Assembly (NCBI RefSeq): GCF_007096885.1
Contig: NZ_VJNO01000038.1
Location: 1-64,000 of the forward strand
Direction: 5' to 3'
Length of the DNA stretch: 64,000 bases
Source of the DNA: Streptomyces sp. 130
Lineage (GTDB): Bacteria > Actinomycetota > Actinomycetes > Streptomycetales > Streptomycetaceae
In this document: positions 1 to 8,624 of the stretch, piece by piece
How positions within the stretch are numbered: the first letter of the stretch is position 1
Layout of the letters: every line of letters starts with the position of its first letter
Position numbers and translations under genes: made by a program
Notes under the pieces: model-generated
What the model was told of the DNA's origin: nothing
Database searches by the model: none
What the model saw: the letters and a program-made list of their open reading frames with translations, nothing else

Positions 1-56
1 GGCCGTCGGACGCCCGGCGCATCGAGGCCACGGGCTGGACCGCCTCGGCCGGCTGA
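1..56 (+). CDS. C-terminal end of an unidentified protein (cut by window edge)
   Basis: The third frame of the first bases reads PSDARRIEATGWTASAG followed by TGA at 54-56. This looks like a real C-terminus, and its codons have G/C third positions as genes here do. Too little is present to name a family. The gene would converge on the thiolase at 278-1546. Confidence 0.4.
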   Translation, partial: PSDARRIEATGWTASAG

Positions 57-71
57 CCGCCCCCCGGAACG

Positions 72-207
72 CGGGGGGGGGGGGGCCCGCCCCCCCCCCC
101 CCCCCCGCCCGCCCCGCCCCGGGGCGGGGGGGGGGGGGCCCCCCGGGCCGGCCCCCCCCCCCCCCCGGGGGGGGGGGCGCCGGGGGGGCGGGGGCCCCCC
201 CCCCCCG
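72..207. repeat. G/C homopolymer tract between convergent genes
   Basis: About 135 bases consist almost only of long runs of G and C, several over 10 long, with hardly any A or T. It lies between two convergent genes, where a GC-rich bidirectional terminator would be expected. The runs are far longer than a normal Streptomyces terminator, so miscalled or collapsed homopolymers are likely. No gene can be read through it. The remaining bases, 208-277, show nothing recognisable. Confidence 0.7.
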
Positions 208-277
208 GTTTCGGGAAGGGGCGCGGCGGACACCGCCCGGAGAACGGGCCCCCTCCGCGCCGCCCGCCGCGCCCCGC

Positions 278-1546
278 TCACACGCGTTCGAGGATCGCCG
301 TGACCCCCTGGCCGCCCGCCGCGCAGATCGAGATCAGCCCCCGGCCCGGGGCGTCCCGCTCCGCGAGGAGCTTCGCGAGGGTGGCGACGATGCGGGCGCC
401 CGTCGCGGCGAACGGGTGGCCGGTGGCGAGCGAGGAGCCCGCCACGTTCAGCCGGTCCCGGTCGACGGGCGCGAGCCCCTGCTTCTCCCAGGCGGCCAGC
501 GTGGCCAGCACCTGGGAGGCGAACGCCTCGTGGATCTCGAAGAGGTCGAAGTCCTCGGTCCCGAGCCCGGCCCGCTCCAGCAGCCGGGGCACGGCGTACG
601 CGGGCGCCATCAGCAGCCCGTCCTCGCCCTTCACGTAGTCCACCGCGGCGGTCTCGTACAACGAGAGGTAAGCCTGCGGTTCGAGCCCGTGCGTCTCGGC
701 CCACTCCTCGCTCGCCAGGAGCACCGTCGCGGCGCCGTCGGTGAGCGGCGTCGAATTGCCCGCGGTCATCGTCGCGCCGGGGCGGTCCGTGCCGAAGACC
801 GGTTTCAGTGTGGCGAGTTTCTCCACCGTGGAGCCGGGGCGCAGGTTCTGGTCGCGCTCCAGGCCCTGGTACGGGACGACGAGGTCGTCCAGGAAGCCCC
901 GTTCGTACGCGGCGGCGAGCCGCTGGTGGCTGGTGGCGGCGAGGCGGTCCTGCTCGGCGCGGCCGATGTTCCACTGGCGGGCGGTGAGCGCCGCGTGGTC
1001 GCCCATCGAGAGACCGGTGCGGGGTTCGGCGTTGCGCGGGATGTCCGGGACGAGGTGCCGGGGGCGTACGCCCGTGAGGGCCTTCGCGCGGGCGCCCGCC
1101 GACTTCGCGCGCCGGACGGAGAGCAGCAGCCGGCGCAGTTCGTCGTTGACGCCGAGCGGGGCGTCGCTCGTGGTGTCCGTACCGCCCGCGATCGCGGAGT
1201 CGATCGCCCCGAGCATGATCTTGTTGGCGGCGGCGATCACCGCCTGGAGGCCCGTGCCGCACGCCTGCTGGACGTCGTACGCGGGGGTGCGCGGGTCGAG
1301 CCGCGAGCCGAGGACCGTCTCGCGGGCCAGGTTGAAGTCGCGGCTGTGCTTGAGGACCGCGCCCGCCGCGAACTCGCCGACGCGCTCGCCGTGGAGCCCG
1401 AAGCGGTCGACCAGTCCGTCGAGCGCGGCGGTCAGCATCTGCTGGTTGGAGGCCCGGGCGTAGGGGCCGTCGGAGCGGGCAAAGGGGATGCGGCTGCCGC
1501 CGATGACCGCGACGCGGCGCGGCTGCGGGAGTGCGAGGGGAATCAT
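278..1546 (-). CDS. Acetyl-CoA C-acyltransferase (thiolase, FadA2/FadI type)
   Basis: Thiolase superfamily enzyme that cleaves 3-oxoacyl-CoA with CoA, or runs in the condensing direction. In the longest reading (425 residues from TTG 1555) the nucleophilic Cys is C99 in QQACGTGLQA. H342 lies in EIHEAFA, H380 in GHPFAATGAR, and the second catalytic Cys is C411 in ICAAGGQG. The length fits degradative thiolases. The ATG at 1546 gives 422 residues and is preferred over the TTG, although neither has a strong ribosome site. It is divergent from the FabG-like gene at 1632 across a short spacer with an operator-like palindrome. The trio resembles mycobacterial fadA2/fabG4/htdX. Family is certain, physiological substrate unknown. 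Confidence 0.92.
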   Translation of the reverse strand: MIPLALPQPRRVAVIGGSRIPFARSDGPYARASNQQMLTAALDGLVDRFGLHGERVGEFAAGAVLKHSRDFNLARETVLGSRLDPRTPAYDVQQACGTGLQAVIAAANKIMLGAIDSAIAGGTDTTSDAPLGVNDELRRLLLSVRRAKSAGARAKALTGVRPRHLVPDIPRNAEPRTGLSMGDHAALTARQWNIGRAEQDRLAATSHQRLAAAYERGFLDDLVVPYQGLERDQNLRPGSTVEKLATLKPVFGTDRPGATMTAGNSTPLTDGAATVLLASEEWAETHGLEPQAYLSLYETAAVDYVKGEDGLLMAPAYAVPRLLERAGLGTEDFDLFEIHEAFASQVLATLAAWEKQGLAPVDRDRLNVAGSSLATGHPFAATGARIVATLAKLLAERDAPGRGLISICAAGGQGVTAILERV

Positions 1547-1581
1547 CTCGACCAACTCATCTCGACCAGCTCCTGACTCTT

Positions 1582-1595
1582 GAGTAACCTTACTC
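1582..1595. promoter_or_regulatory. Inverted repeat in the divergent thiolase/FabG promoter region (candidate TetR operator)
   Basis: GAGTAA and TTACTC arms are separated by CC in the 76-base spacer between the divergent genes. The local AT content is well above its surroundings, as in a promoter. The site resembles operators of TetR-type lipid regulators, and a TetR gene ends the cluster at 3824-4468. Binding is inferred. Confidence 0.5.
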
Positions 1596-1631
1596 CAGAG
1601 TAAATCTACGACCGAGCAGGGAGTCTGGACA

Positions 1632-2951
1632 ATGGCCGACCGCTATCTGCACCTGACCGGCACGGCACCCGGCAAGTTCCTCACCCGGAAACTCGGTCTC
1701 CCGCAGCCCGCCCGGCTGCGCCGCTGGACCCTGGAGACGCCGGCGCTCACCGGCCCCGTCGTCCACCTCACCGCCGGGGCCTCCGCCGTCACCGAGGAGC
1801 TGGCCGCGGCCCTCACCGCCACCGGCCTGGAGGTCGTCGCCCGCGCGGACCGCCCCGCCGCCCTGGTGCTCGACGCCACCGCCGTGGACACCGCCGCCGG
1901 GCTCGGCGCCGTACACGCCGCCCTCCACCCGGTCGTCCGCTCGCTCGCCCCCGGCGGCCGGGTCGTCGTCATCGGGGTGCGGCCCTCACCGGAGGACCAC
2001 CACCAGGCCGCCGCCCAGCAGGCCCTGGAGGGCTTCACGCGCTCGCTCGGCAAGGAGATCGGCAAGGGCGCCACCGTGCAGCTGGTCCGGATCGCCCCGT
2101 CCGCCGTCGCCTCCGCCGAGTCCACCCTGCGCTTCCTGCTCTCGCCCCGGTCCGCTTACGTCAGCGGCCAGGTCATCGAGGTCACCGACGCCGCCCCCGA
2201 CCCGGTCCGCGACTGGGCCGCCCCGCTCACCGGCCGGACCGCCCTGGTCACCGGCGCCGCCCGGGGCATCGGGGCCGCCGTCGCCTCGGTCCTGGCCCGC
2301 GACGGCGCCCGGGTCATCTGCCTGGACGTCCCCCAGGCCCAGGAGGACCTGGTCCGCACCGCCGACCGCCTCGGCGCCACCGCGCTCCCCCTCGACATCA
2401 CCGCCGGGGACGCCGCCGACCGCATCGCCGCCGCCGCGCCCGACGGCCTCGACGTCCTCGTCCACAACGCCGGCATCACCCGCGACCGCCGGCTCGCCAA
2501 CATGGCCGCCGACCGCTGGGCCCAGGTCATCGACGTCAACCTGGACAGCGTCCTGCGCACCACCGACGCGCTGCTGAAGGCGGGCACGGTCAACCGGGGC
2601 GGCCGGATCGTCGCCACCGCCTCCATCGCGGGCATCGCCGGCAACAACGGCCAGACCAACTACGCGGCCAGCAAGGCCGGGGTCATCGGCCTCGTCCGCT
2701 CGCTGGCCCCGCGCGCCGCCGCCGACCACGGCGTCACGGTCAACGCCGTCGCCCCCGGCTTCATCGAGACGAAGATGACCGCCGCCGTCCCGCTCTTCAT
2801 CCGCGAGGCCGGCCGCCGGATGAACTCCCTGTCACAGGGCGGCCTCCCGGTCGACGTCGCCGAGACCACCGCCTGGTTCGCCCAGCCCGCGTCCGCCGCC
2901 GTCAACGGCCAGATCGTCCGGGTCTGCGGCCAGAGCCTGCTGGGGGCGTGA
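1632..2951 (+). CDS. High-molecular-weight 3-oxoacyl-ACP/CoA reductase (FabG4-like SDR)
   Basis: 439 residues, about 190 longer than ordinary FabG. Residues 1-200 form a degenerate N-terminal Rossmann-like region. The C-terminal half is a full short-chain dehydrogenase: TGAARGIG at 207-214 binds the nucleotide, HNAG ends at 281, and the catalytic set is S331, Y344 and K348 (TNYAASK). This two-domain layout is that of the HMwFabG group, including mycobacterial FabG4, an NADH-preferring 3-oxoacyl-CoA reductase. It is followed after 4 bases by the MaoC-type hydratase, so the two are co-transcribed. With the divergent thiolase they could carry out reduction, hydration and thiolysis of acyl-CoAs. 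Confidence 0.9.
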   Translation: MADRYLHLTGTAPGKFLTRKLGLPQPARLRRWTLETPALTGPVVHLTAGASAVTEELAAALTATGLEVVARADRPAALVLDATAVDTAAGLGAVHAALHPVVRSLAPGGRVVVIGVRPSPEDHHQAAAQQALEGFTRSLGKEIGKGATVQLVRIAPSAVASAESTLRFLLSPRSAYVSGQVIEVTDAAPDPVRDWAAPLTGRTALVTGAARGIGAAVASVLARDGARVICLDVPQAQEDLVRTADRLGATALPLDITAGDAADRIAAAAPDGLDVLVHNAGITRDRRLANMAADRWAQVIDVNLDSVLRTTDALLKAGTVNRGGRIVATASIAGIAGNNGQTNYAASKAGVIGLVRSLAPRAAADHGVTVNAVAPGFIETKMTAAVPLFIREAGRRMNSLSQGGLPVDVAETTAWFAQPASAAVNGQIVRVCGQSLLGA

Positions 2952-2955
2952 CCCG

Positions 2956-3834
2956 ATGAGCCTGACCCTCTCGCTGGCCCGGGGCGCCGTCACCTCGCCC
3001 TTCAAGCGGGCCGGACGCCCCGGCGCCACCCTCCCCGCCGGCCGCCTCCGCCTGCCCGCCGCGCCCCTCGCACCCGGCCGCCTCGCCGCGTACCGCACGG
3101 TCTGCGGCTTCCCGGCGACCGGGCCGCTGCCGGTGACCTACCCGCACGTCCTGGCGTTCCCGCTGGCCATGCGGCTGATGACCCGCCGCGACTTCCCGCT
3201 CCCGGTCACCGGCCTCGTCCACACCTGGATCGAGATCACCGCCCACCGCACCCTCCGGCCGGAGGACCTGCTCGAACTCACGGTGTACGCCGAGAAGCTG
3301 ACCCCGCACCGGCGGGGCACCGAGGCCACGGTGGTGACCGAGGCGCGCCTCGCGGGCGAGCTGGTGTGGGAGTCCCGCAGCGGCTATCTGTCCCGGCACG
3401 CGACGCGCACCGAAGCGGCCACGCCGGGACCGGGGGCGGGGGCGGGGGCGGGGGCGGGGGCGGGACCCGGAAAGCCCTCCGCGCCGGGACCCGGGGAGCC
3501 CACCGCGCCGCTCCCCGTCGTCGCCGAGTGGCGGCTGCCCGGCGACCTCGGACGGCGGTACGCGGCGGTCTCCGGCGACCGCAATCCGATCCACCTCCAC
3601 CCGCTGACCGCCCGCCTCTTCGGCTTCCCCCGGGCCATCGCGCACGGCATGTGGACGGTCGCCCGCTGCCTGGCCGAAGCCCCCGACCCGGCCACGCTCC
3701 GCACCGTACGGGCCGACTTCCGGGCCCCGGTCCTGCTGCCCGCCACCGTCACGTACGCCGCCGAGGGCACGGCGTTCGAACTGCGCGGCGGCGGGGACGG
3801 GGCGCGGGTGCACCTCACCGGCACTACGGGCTAG
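2956..3834 (+). CDS. MaoC-type (R)-specific acyl dehydratase/hydratase (HtdX-like)
   Basis: 292 residues with a double hot-dog layout. The C-terminal domain carries the hydratase 2 signature, SGDRNPIHLHPLTARLFGF followed by AIAHGM, with the catalytic Asp and His. The N-terminal hot dog has no such motif. A Gly/Ala/Pro linker at about residues 155-180, encoded by a gcgggg-type repeat, joins the two and probably varies in length between strains. It lies 4 bases after the FabG4-like gene. Its end overlaps the end of the convergent TetR gene by 11 bases. The enzyme should hydrate trans-2-enoyl-CoA or dehydrate (R)-3-hydroxyacyl-CoA. Confidence 0.87.
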   Translation: MSLTLSLARGAVTSPFKRAGRPGATLPAGRLRLPAAPLAPGRLAAYRTVCGFPATGPLPVTYPHVLAFPLAMRLMTRRDFPLPVTGLVHTWIEITAHRTLRPEDLLELTVYAEKLTPHRRGTEATVVTEARLAGELVWESRSGYLSRHATRTEAATPGPGAGAGAGAGAGPGKPSAPGPGEPTAPLPVVAEWRLPGDLGRRYAAVSGDRNPIHLHPLTARLFGFPRAIAHGMWTVARCLAEAPDPATLRTVRADFRAPVLLPATVTYAAEGTAFELRGGGDGARVHLTGTTG

Positions 3835-4468
3835 GCACCTGCCACGGGCGGCCGTGCATCAGGTTCTCCAGGCCCGCCCAGGAGAAGTTCATCAGGGTCG
3901 CCGCCGCCTCCCGGGCCGAGACGCCCGGGGTCTCGTTGGCCCAGCCGGCCAGCGACTCGGCGGCGCCCACCAGGGCCTGCGCGAGGCCCGCCACGTCCCG
4001 GTCCGGGAGCGCCGGGTCGTGGTGCGCCTCGCGGGCGGCGGCGCCGATCAGGCCGGTCACGAACGCGACGATCTCCTCGCGCATCACGTTGACCTCGGTG
4101 GCGAACGGCTCCCCGTGCGTCCGCGCCTGCCGGTACAGCACGGCCCAGCCGTCCGGGTTCTGCGCGGTGTGCGTGAAGAAGGCCCGCAGCCCCTCCCAGA
4201 GCTGCCGGTCGGCCGGGAGCCCGGGCTCGACGGCCCCCTGCACGGCGGCCAGCAGCGCCCGCGCCTCACGCCGGATGCACGCGGTGAACAGCTCGTCCTT
4301 TGAATTCAGGTAGAGGTAGACCAGGGGCTTCGACACCCCGGCCAGCTCGGCGATCTCGTCCATCGAGGCGGCCCGGTACCCCCGCTGCCCGAACGTCTGC
4401 ACCGCGGCGTCCATCATCTGCTGCTCGCGCACGGCGCGCGGCATCCGCTTGTTCCGCACAGCACCCAC
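3824..4468 (-). CDS. TetR/AcrR family transcriptional regulator
   Basis: The N-terminal helix-turn-helix is typical of TetR (MDEIAELAGVSKPLVYLYLNSKDEL), followed by an all-helical ligand domain ending in NFSWAGLENLM. The GTG at 4468 is chosen because GGAGGGAG lies just upstream, giving 214 residues; a start at 4495 has no such site. The gene converges on and slightly overlaps the MaoC gene, so it probably controls the thiolase/FabG/MaoC module, perhaps through the palindrome at 1582-1595. An acyl-CoA ligand is plausible but not shown. Confidence 0.87.
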   Translation of the reverse strand: MGAVRNKRMPRAVREQQMMDAAVQTFGQRGYRAASMDEIAELAGVSKPLVYLYLNSKDELFTACIRREARALLAAVQGAVEPGLPADRQLWEGLRAFFTHTAQNPDGWAVLYRQARTHGEPFATEVNVMREEIVAFVTGLIGAAAREAHHDPALPDRDVAGLAQALVGAAESLAGWANETPGVSAREAAATLMNFSWAGLENLMHGRPWQVPSP

Positions 4469-4550
4469 GTCGACTCCCTCCCGCCCCCGCAGCACTACTC
4501 CCCGGTAAGGGTACGGGGCCCGCGCGCGGACCCCGTCGTACCCCGCGACG

Positions 4551-4600
4551 CCGAGGGCCCCTCCCTCCGCGCGGGCGAACGCGGGAGAAGGGGCCCTCGG
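4551..4600 (-). terminator. Strong stem-loop terminator after the dicarboxylate symporter
   Basis: A perfect 12-base inverted repeat (CCGAGGGCCCCT at 4551-4562 with its complement at 4589-4600) sits 15 bases beyond the stop of the symporter gene. There is no T tract, as usual in Streptomyces. Confidence 0.75.
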
Positions 4601-4614
4601 GCGGCACGGAGCGG

Positions 4615-5961
4615 TCAGGCGGCGACCGGGACGCGCTCCGGCTCGGTGTCGCGGGTCTTCTCGTCCTCGTCCACCGGGGAGGCGGAGGCCGAGTTGTAGG
4701 CGTCGTGGTCCAGGATCTTCTCGCGGGCCGAGACGATCACCGGGACGAGCGCCTGGCCGGCCACGTTGGTGGCGGTGCGCATCATGTCCAGGATCGGGTC
4801 GATGGCCATCAGCAGGCCGACGCCCTCCAGCGGGAGGCCCAGGGTCGACAGGGTCAGCGTCAGCATGACCGTCGCGCCGGTCAGACCGGCGGTGGCCGCC
4901 GAACCGATGACCGAGACGAACGCGATCAGGATGTAGTCACCGACGTCCAGCTGCACGTCGAAGATCTGCGCGATGAAGATCGCGGCGAGCGCCGGGTAGA
5001 TCGCGGCGCAGCCGTCCATCTTGGTGGTGGCGCCGAACGGGACGGAGAAGGAGGCGTACTCCTTCGGGACGCCCAGGCGCTCGGTGACCTTCTGGGTGAC
5101 CGGCATGGTGCCGACCGAGGAGCGCGAGACGAACGCCAGCTGGATCGCGGGCCAGGCGCCCTTGAAGAACTGGAGCGGGCTCAGCTTGGCGACGGTGGCG
5201 AGCAGCACGGGGTAGACGACGAACAGCACCAGGGCGCAGCCGATGTAGACGTCGGCGGTGAAGGTCGCGTACTTGCCGATCAGATCCCAGCCGTAGTCGG
5301 CGATCGCGTAGCCGATGAGGCCGACGGTGCCGAGCGGGGCGAGGCGGATGACCCACCACAGGGCCTTCTGGAGGAGTTCCAGGACGGCTTCGCTGAGGGT
5401 GAGGATCGGCTGCGCCTTCTCGCCGAGCTGCAGGGCGGCAATGCCGGCGACGGCGGCCATGAAGACGATCTGGAGGACGTTCAGCTCCGCGAACGGCGTG
5501 ATGACGTTGTCCGGGACGATGCCGGTCAGGAAGTCGAGCCAGGAGCCGGCGTGCTCGGGGAGCTTGCCGTCCTTCGGGGTGAGGCCGGTGCCGGAGCCCG
5601 GGTTGGTGATCAGGCCGATCGTGAGGCCGATGGCCACGGCGATCAGCGAGGTGATCATGAACCAGAGGACGGTGCGGCCGGCCAGCCGGGCGGCGTTGTT
5701 GACCTTGCGCAGGTTGGTGATCGACACGACGATCGCGAAGAAGACCAGGGGCGCGACGGCCAGCTTCAGCAGCTGGACGAAGATGTGGCCGACCTTGTCG
5801 AGCGTGGTGTACAGCCAGTCGATGTCCTGGCTGCGGGCGAGCCAGCCGAGCAGGACGCCGAGGACCAGACCGGCGACGATCTGGGCCCAGAACGGGACCT
5901 TGGGTATGCGGAAGCCGGAGCCCGCGGGCTTCTCGGCGGTGGACGCGGGGTTCGCGGACAC
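4615..5961 (-). CDS. Dicarboxylate/amino acid:cation symporter (DAACS family)
   Basis: Secondary transporter of the GltP/DctA family, taking up C4-dicarboxylates or acidic amino acids with H+ or Na+. The family's hairpin and binding motifs are visible: RSSVGTMPVT (serine-rich hairpin 1), PFGATTKMDGCA, and VMLTLTLSTLGLP near hairpin 2. About eight hydrophobic segments are present, with a charged C-terminal tail. A GTG at 5961 (VSANPAS) has GGAG seven bases upstream and gives 448 residues; the frame stays open to 6162, but that extension is basic and unlike the family. The gene stands alone, with a terminator behind it. Substrate cannot be decided from sequence. Confidence 0.88.
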   Translation of the reverse strand: MSANPASTAEKPAGSGFRIPKVPFWAQIVAGLVLGVLLGWLARSQDIDWLYTTLDKVGHIFVQLLKLAVAPLVFFAIVVSITNLRKVNNAARLAGRTVLWFMITSLIAVAIGLTIGLITNPGSGTGLTPKDGKLPEHAGSWLDFLTGIVPDNVITPFAELNVLQIVFMAAVAGIAALQLGEKAQPILTLSEAVLELLQKALWWVIRLAPLGTVGLIGYAIADYGWDLIGKYATFTADVYIGCALVLFVVYPVLLATVAKLSPLQFFKGAWPAIQLAFVSRSSVGTMPVTQKVTERLGVPKEYASFSVPFGATTKMDGCAAIYPALAAIFIAQIFDVQLDVGDYILIAFVSVIGSAATAGLTGATVMLTLTLSTLGLPLEGVGLLMAIDPILDMMRTATNVAGQALVPVIVSAREKILDHDAYNSASASPVDEDEKTRDTEPERVPVAA

Positions 5962-6290
5962 GGACACACTCCAGATGTGACGCATCGGGACGCACGGGGG
6001 CGCCGTGCGGGGGACGGGGGTGCGGCGCCCGCGTCGGGGGCGGCGCCGCTGCATGGTGCCGGAATCAGACGTTGCGGCAACAGACCGCGGACATACAGCG
6101 GCAGAGATCGACATGAAGGCGCTCCACGAGCGGGACGCTCGTGGCAGATCGGAGGCGCACATCAGTCTTCATGCCGAACACGTTAACACTTGAACTTTGA
6201 GGACCTCAAAGGACTTCTTTGGTACGGGAGAGCGTCCCGCACCACGCCCCCGGACACCCGGAATCCTCAACTCCGCCCGGAGACACGAAA

Positions 6291-6328
6291 AACCCCAGTA
6301 CAGGAGCGACTGCTCCCGCGCTGGGGTT
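6291..6328. terminator. Two-tiered hairpin terminator in a 410-base gap
   Basis: AACCCCAG at 6291-6298 pairs with CTGGGGTT at 6321-6328. An inner stem GGAGC/GCTCC (6303-6307 with 6312-6316) has a GACT loop. It lies behind the DUF4229 gene (minus strand). The rest of 5962-6371 should hold the symporter promoter; I recognise no other element there. Confidence 0.7.
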
Positions 6329-6371
6329 CGACGGAAAAAGGGTGCGGGGTGTGAGGAAGCTTACGTTCCCT

Positions 6372-6668
6372 TTACGGGGTCACGCCGTCCTCGCGCGTCC
6401 GGTTGGCCTCCAGGCGGGCCTTGGCGCGGTCCACGGAGGAGACGATCTGCTGGGACATCTCGTCGCGCTGCTTGCGCAGCAGGACGAAGCTGAGCGGCGC
6501 GGACAGCACCAGGGCGAGCAGGATGACCCAGACGACGTTGGACCCCCCGACCCCGGACGGCACCAGCCCGAAGTGGACGGCGACGGCGGCGACGACGAAG
6601 CAGCCGACGAAGATGCTGAGACGCATCGCGGTGTACCGGATCGTTGCGCTCGGCTTGGCAGCGGACAC
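6372..6668 (-). CDS. Small membrane protein, DUF4229 type
   Basis: 98 residues with two adjacent hydrophobic segments (about 16-33 and 42-64), then a charged tail (LRKQRDEMSQQIVSSVDRAKARLEANR) that should lie in the cytoplasm and may be helical. Size, topology and the LRKQRDEMS region match the actinobacterial DUF4229 proteins found near menaquinone genes. Function is unknown. It is transcribed in the same direction as the menaquinone genes but separated from them by a GNAT gene and a terminator. Confidence 0.75.
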   Translation of the reverse strand: MSAAKPSATIRYTAMRLSIFVGCFVVAAVAVHFGLVPSGVGGSNVVWVILLALVLSAPLSFVLLRKQRDEMSQQIVSSVDRAKARLEANRTREDGVTP

Positions 6669-6758
6669 AGCTGGCCTTCTCTCTACGTACGACAGTCCTG
6701 CCCGACCAGTGAAGCATGCCCCGCAATCGATCGATTCGGTGGGCCGCGTCCCGGGCGC

Positions 6759-7283
6759 TCAGCCCAGCGGCAGCAGCATGTAGACGTCGTCCCGGTCGTC
6801 GCCCTCGGCCACCCGGATCGCGCCGGGGACGCGCCCGACCTCCTTGTAGCCGCAGGCGGCGTAGAAGCGGTCGGCGCCGGTGCCGCCCCGGCAGGTGAGC
6901 CGGATCGCCTCGATGCCCTCCGTCGCGCGCGCCGCGTCCGCGACGGCGGCCATCAGGTCGCGGCCGTACCCCTTGCCCTGGTGGCGGGGGTGGACCATCA
7001 CGGTGTACGCCCACAGCCAGTGCCGCATCAGCCGGTGCGTGTTGCCGGTGAGGAACGCGGTCGCGGCGACCCGCCCCTCCTCGTCGCGGCCGACGACCAG
7101 CCGGGCCCGCCCCTCGGCCAGGGCCGCCTGGTGCTTGAGCAGTTCCGGCCGGACGTCCTCCTCCGACACGGGCGGCACGAAGCCCACCGCACCGCCCGCG
7201 TTGGAGACGTCGACCCAGAGCGCGACGATGCCGTCGCGCACGGCACGGTCGAGCACCGGAACCACTTCGAACGTAAGAGCCAT
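6759..7283 (-). CDS. GNAT family N-acetyltransferase
   Basis: 174 residues with the GNAT core. The acetyl-CoA loop is HPRHQGKGYGRDLM (R/Q-x-x-G-x-G/A form), preceded by the beta4 strand YTVMV and followed by IRLTCRGGTGADRFYAACGYKEVG, the usual C-terminal strand with the Tyr general acid. No partner gene suggests a substrate. It stands between the DUF4229 gene and the terminator that ends the mqnE transcript, so it probably has its own promoter. Confidence 0.83.
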   Translation of the reverse strand: MALTFEVVPVLDRAVRDGIVALWVDVSNAGGAVGFVPPVSEEDVRPELLKHQAALAEGRARLVVGRDEEGRVAATAFLTGNTHRLMRHWLWAYTVMVHPRHQGKGYGRDLMAAVADAARATEGIEAIRLTCRGGTGADRFYAACGYKEVGRVPGAIRVAEGDDRDDVYMLLPLG

Positions 7284-7344
7284 GGCTGCAGATTAACGAT
7301 CCACCGGAAGGGGGCGGGTGCCCGGCCGGTGTCCGGGACGCGGG

Positions 7345-7377
7345 AAAGCTCCGGCCGGGGACGGAGGCCGGAGCTTT
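7345..7377 (-). terminator. Terminator after mqnE
   Basis: A perfect 12-base stem, AAAGCTCCGGCC with GGCCGGAGCTTT, has a 9-base loop and lies 37 bases beyond the mqnE stop codon. Confidence 0.82.
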
Positions 7378-7413
7378 CGTACGCGCGGCGTCGCGAGCGC
7401 GGCGCGCGCCGGG

Positions 7414-8577
7414 TCAGACCCGCATCGGCTGCGGCGACTCGCGCCGCTCCGCGTCCGGGCCCGGGTACTCGCGGATGATCTCGTACCGGGTGTTGCGCTC
7501 GACGGGCCGGAAGCCGGCGTCCCGGATCAGGCCGAGCAGGTCCTCGCGGGTCAGCTTGTTCGGCGTGCCGTAGTTGTCCGCGTCGTGCGTGATCTTGTAC
7601 TCCACGACCGAGCCGTCCATGTCGTCCGCGCCGTGCTGGAGCGCGAGCTGCGCGGTCTGCACGCCGTGCATCACCCAGAACACCTTGACGTGCGGCACGT
7701 TGTCGAACAGCAGCCGCGAGACGGCGAAGGTCTTCAGCGCCTCGGCGCCGGTCGCCATCGTGGTCCGCGCCTGGAGCTTGTTGCGGACCTTGCCGTCCTT
7801 CATGTCCACGAAGTCGTGCTGGTAGCGCAGCGGGATGAAGACCTGGAACCCGCCGGTCTCGTCCTGGAGCTCACGCAGCCGCAGCACGTGGTCGACGCGG
7901 TGCCGGGGCTCCTCGATGTGCCCGTACAGCATGGTCGCCGGCGTCTTCAGCCCCTTCTCGTGGGCGAGCCGGTGGATGCGCGACCAGTCCTCCCAGTGGG
8001 TGTCGTGGTCCACGATGTGCCGGCGGACCTCCCAGTCGAAGATCTCCGCGCCGCCACCGGTCAGCGATTCGAGACCGGCCTCGATCAGCTCGTCCAGGAT
8101 CTCCGACGCGGAGAGCTTGGAGATGGTCTCGAAGTGGTGGATCTCGGTGGCGGTGAACGCCTTCAGGGAGACCTGCGGCAGCGCCTCCTTGAGCGCGCTC
8201 AGCGACCGCGGGTAGTAGCGCCACGGCAGGGAGGGGTGCAGCCCGTTGACGATGTGCAGCTCGGTGAGGTTCTCGCCCTCCATGGCCTTGGCGAGCTTCA
8301 CCGCCTCCTCGATGCGCATGGTGTACGCGTCCTTCTCCCCCGGCTTGCGCTGGAAGGAGCAGTACGCGCACGAGGCGGTGCACACGTTGGTCATGTTGAG
8401 GTGGCGGTTGACGTTGAAGTGGACGACGTCGCCGTTCTTGCGCGTACGCACCTGGTGGGCCAGCCCGCCGAGCCACGCCAGGTCGTCGGACTCGTAGAGC
8501 GCGATCCCGTCCTCGCGGCTCAGCCGCTCACCGGCTTCGACCTTCTGCTCCAGTTCGCGCTTGAGTCCCGCGTCCAC
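7414..8577 (-). CDS. mqnE: Aminofutalosine synthase (radical SAM), futalosine menaquinone pathway
   Basis: MqnE joins 3-[(1-carboxyvinyl)oxy]benzoate and SAM to form aminofutalosine, the first committed nucleoside of the futalosine route to menaquinone. The radical SAM cluster CTASCAYCSF (CxxxCxxC) is preceded by HFNVNRHLNMTNV. The downstream motifs NGLHPSLPW, TEIHHF and GGAEIFDW fit the MqnE/MqnC/CofH group, and the NRHLNMTN and HGADDMDGS blocks favour MqnE. The GTG at 8577 is preferred because AGGAG lies five bases upstream, giving 387 residues. The gene follows an Lrp-type regulator by 47 bases, and other menaquinone genes lie just beyond. Distinguishing MqnE from MqnC by eye is the main uncertainty. 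Confidence 0.9.
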   Translation of the reverse strand: MDAGLKRELEQKVEAGERLSREDGIALYESDDLAWLGGLAHQVRTRKNGDVVHFNVNRHLNMTNVCTASCAYCSFQRKPGEKDAYTMRIEEAVKLAKAMEGENLTELHIVNGLHPSLPWRYYPRSLSALKEALPQVSLKAFTATEIHHFETISKLSASEILDELIEAGLESLTGGGAEIFDWEVRRHIVDHDTHWEDWSRIHRLAHEKGLKTPATMLYGHIEEPRHRVDHVLRLRELQDETGGFQVFIPLRYQHDFVDMKDGKVRNKLQARTTMATGAEALKTFAVSRLLFDNVPHVKVFWVMHGVQTAQLALQHGADDMDGSVVEYKITHDADNYGTPNKLTREDLLGLIRDAGFRPVERNTRYEIIREYPGPDAERRESPQPMRV

Positions 8578-8624
8578 CGTGCTCCTCGCAATTCCTCGCC
8601 GTACCGATCCCCGCCACCGTACGC

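Noticed and set aside
278..3834. Fragment of a polyketide or fatty acid synthase cluster
   Set aside because: The thiolase, FabG and MaoC genes fit an acyl-CoA module; no acyl carrier protein or ketosynthase-chain length factor is present.
4300..6186. A 628-codon plus-strand frame over the symporter
   Set aside because: Antisense shadow of the DAACS transporter; composition is Arg/Asp/Gly-rich without motifs.
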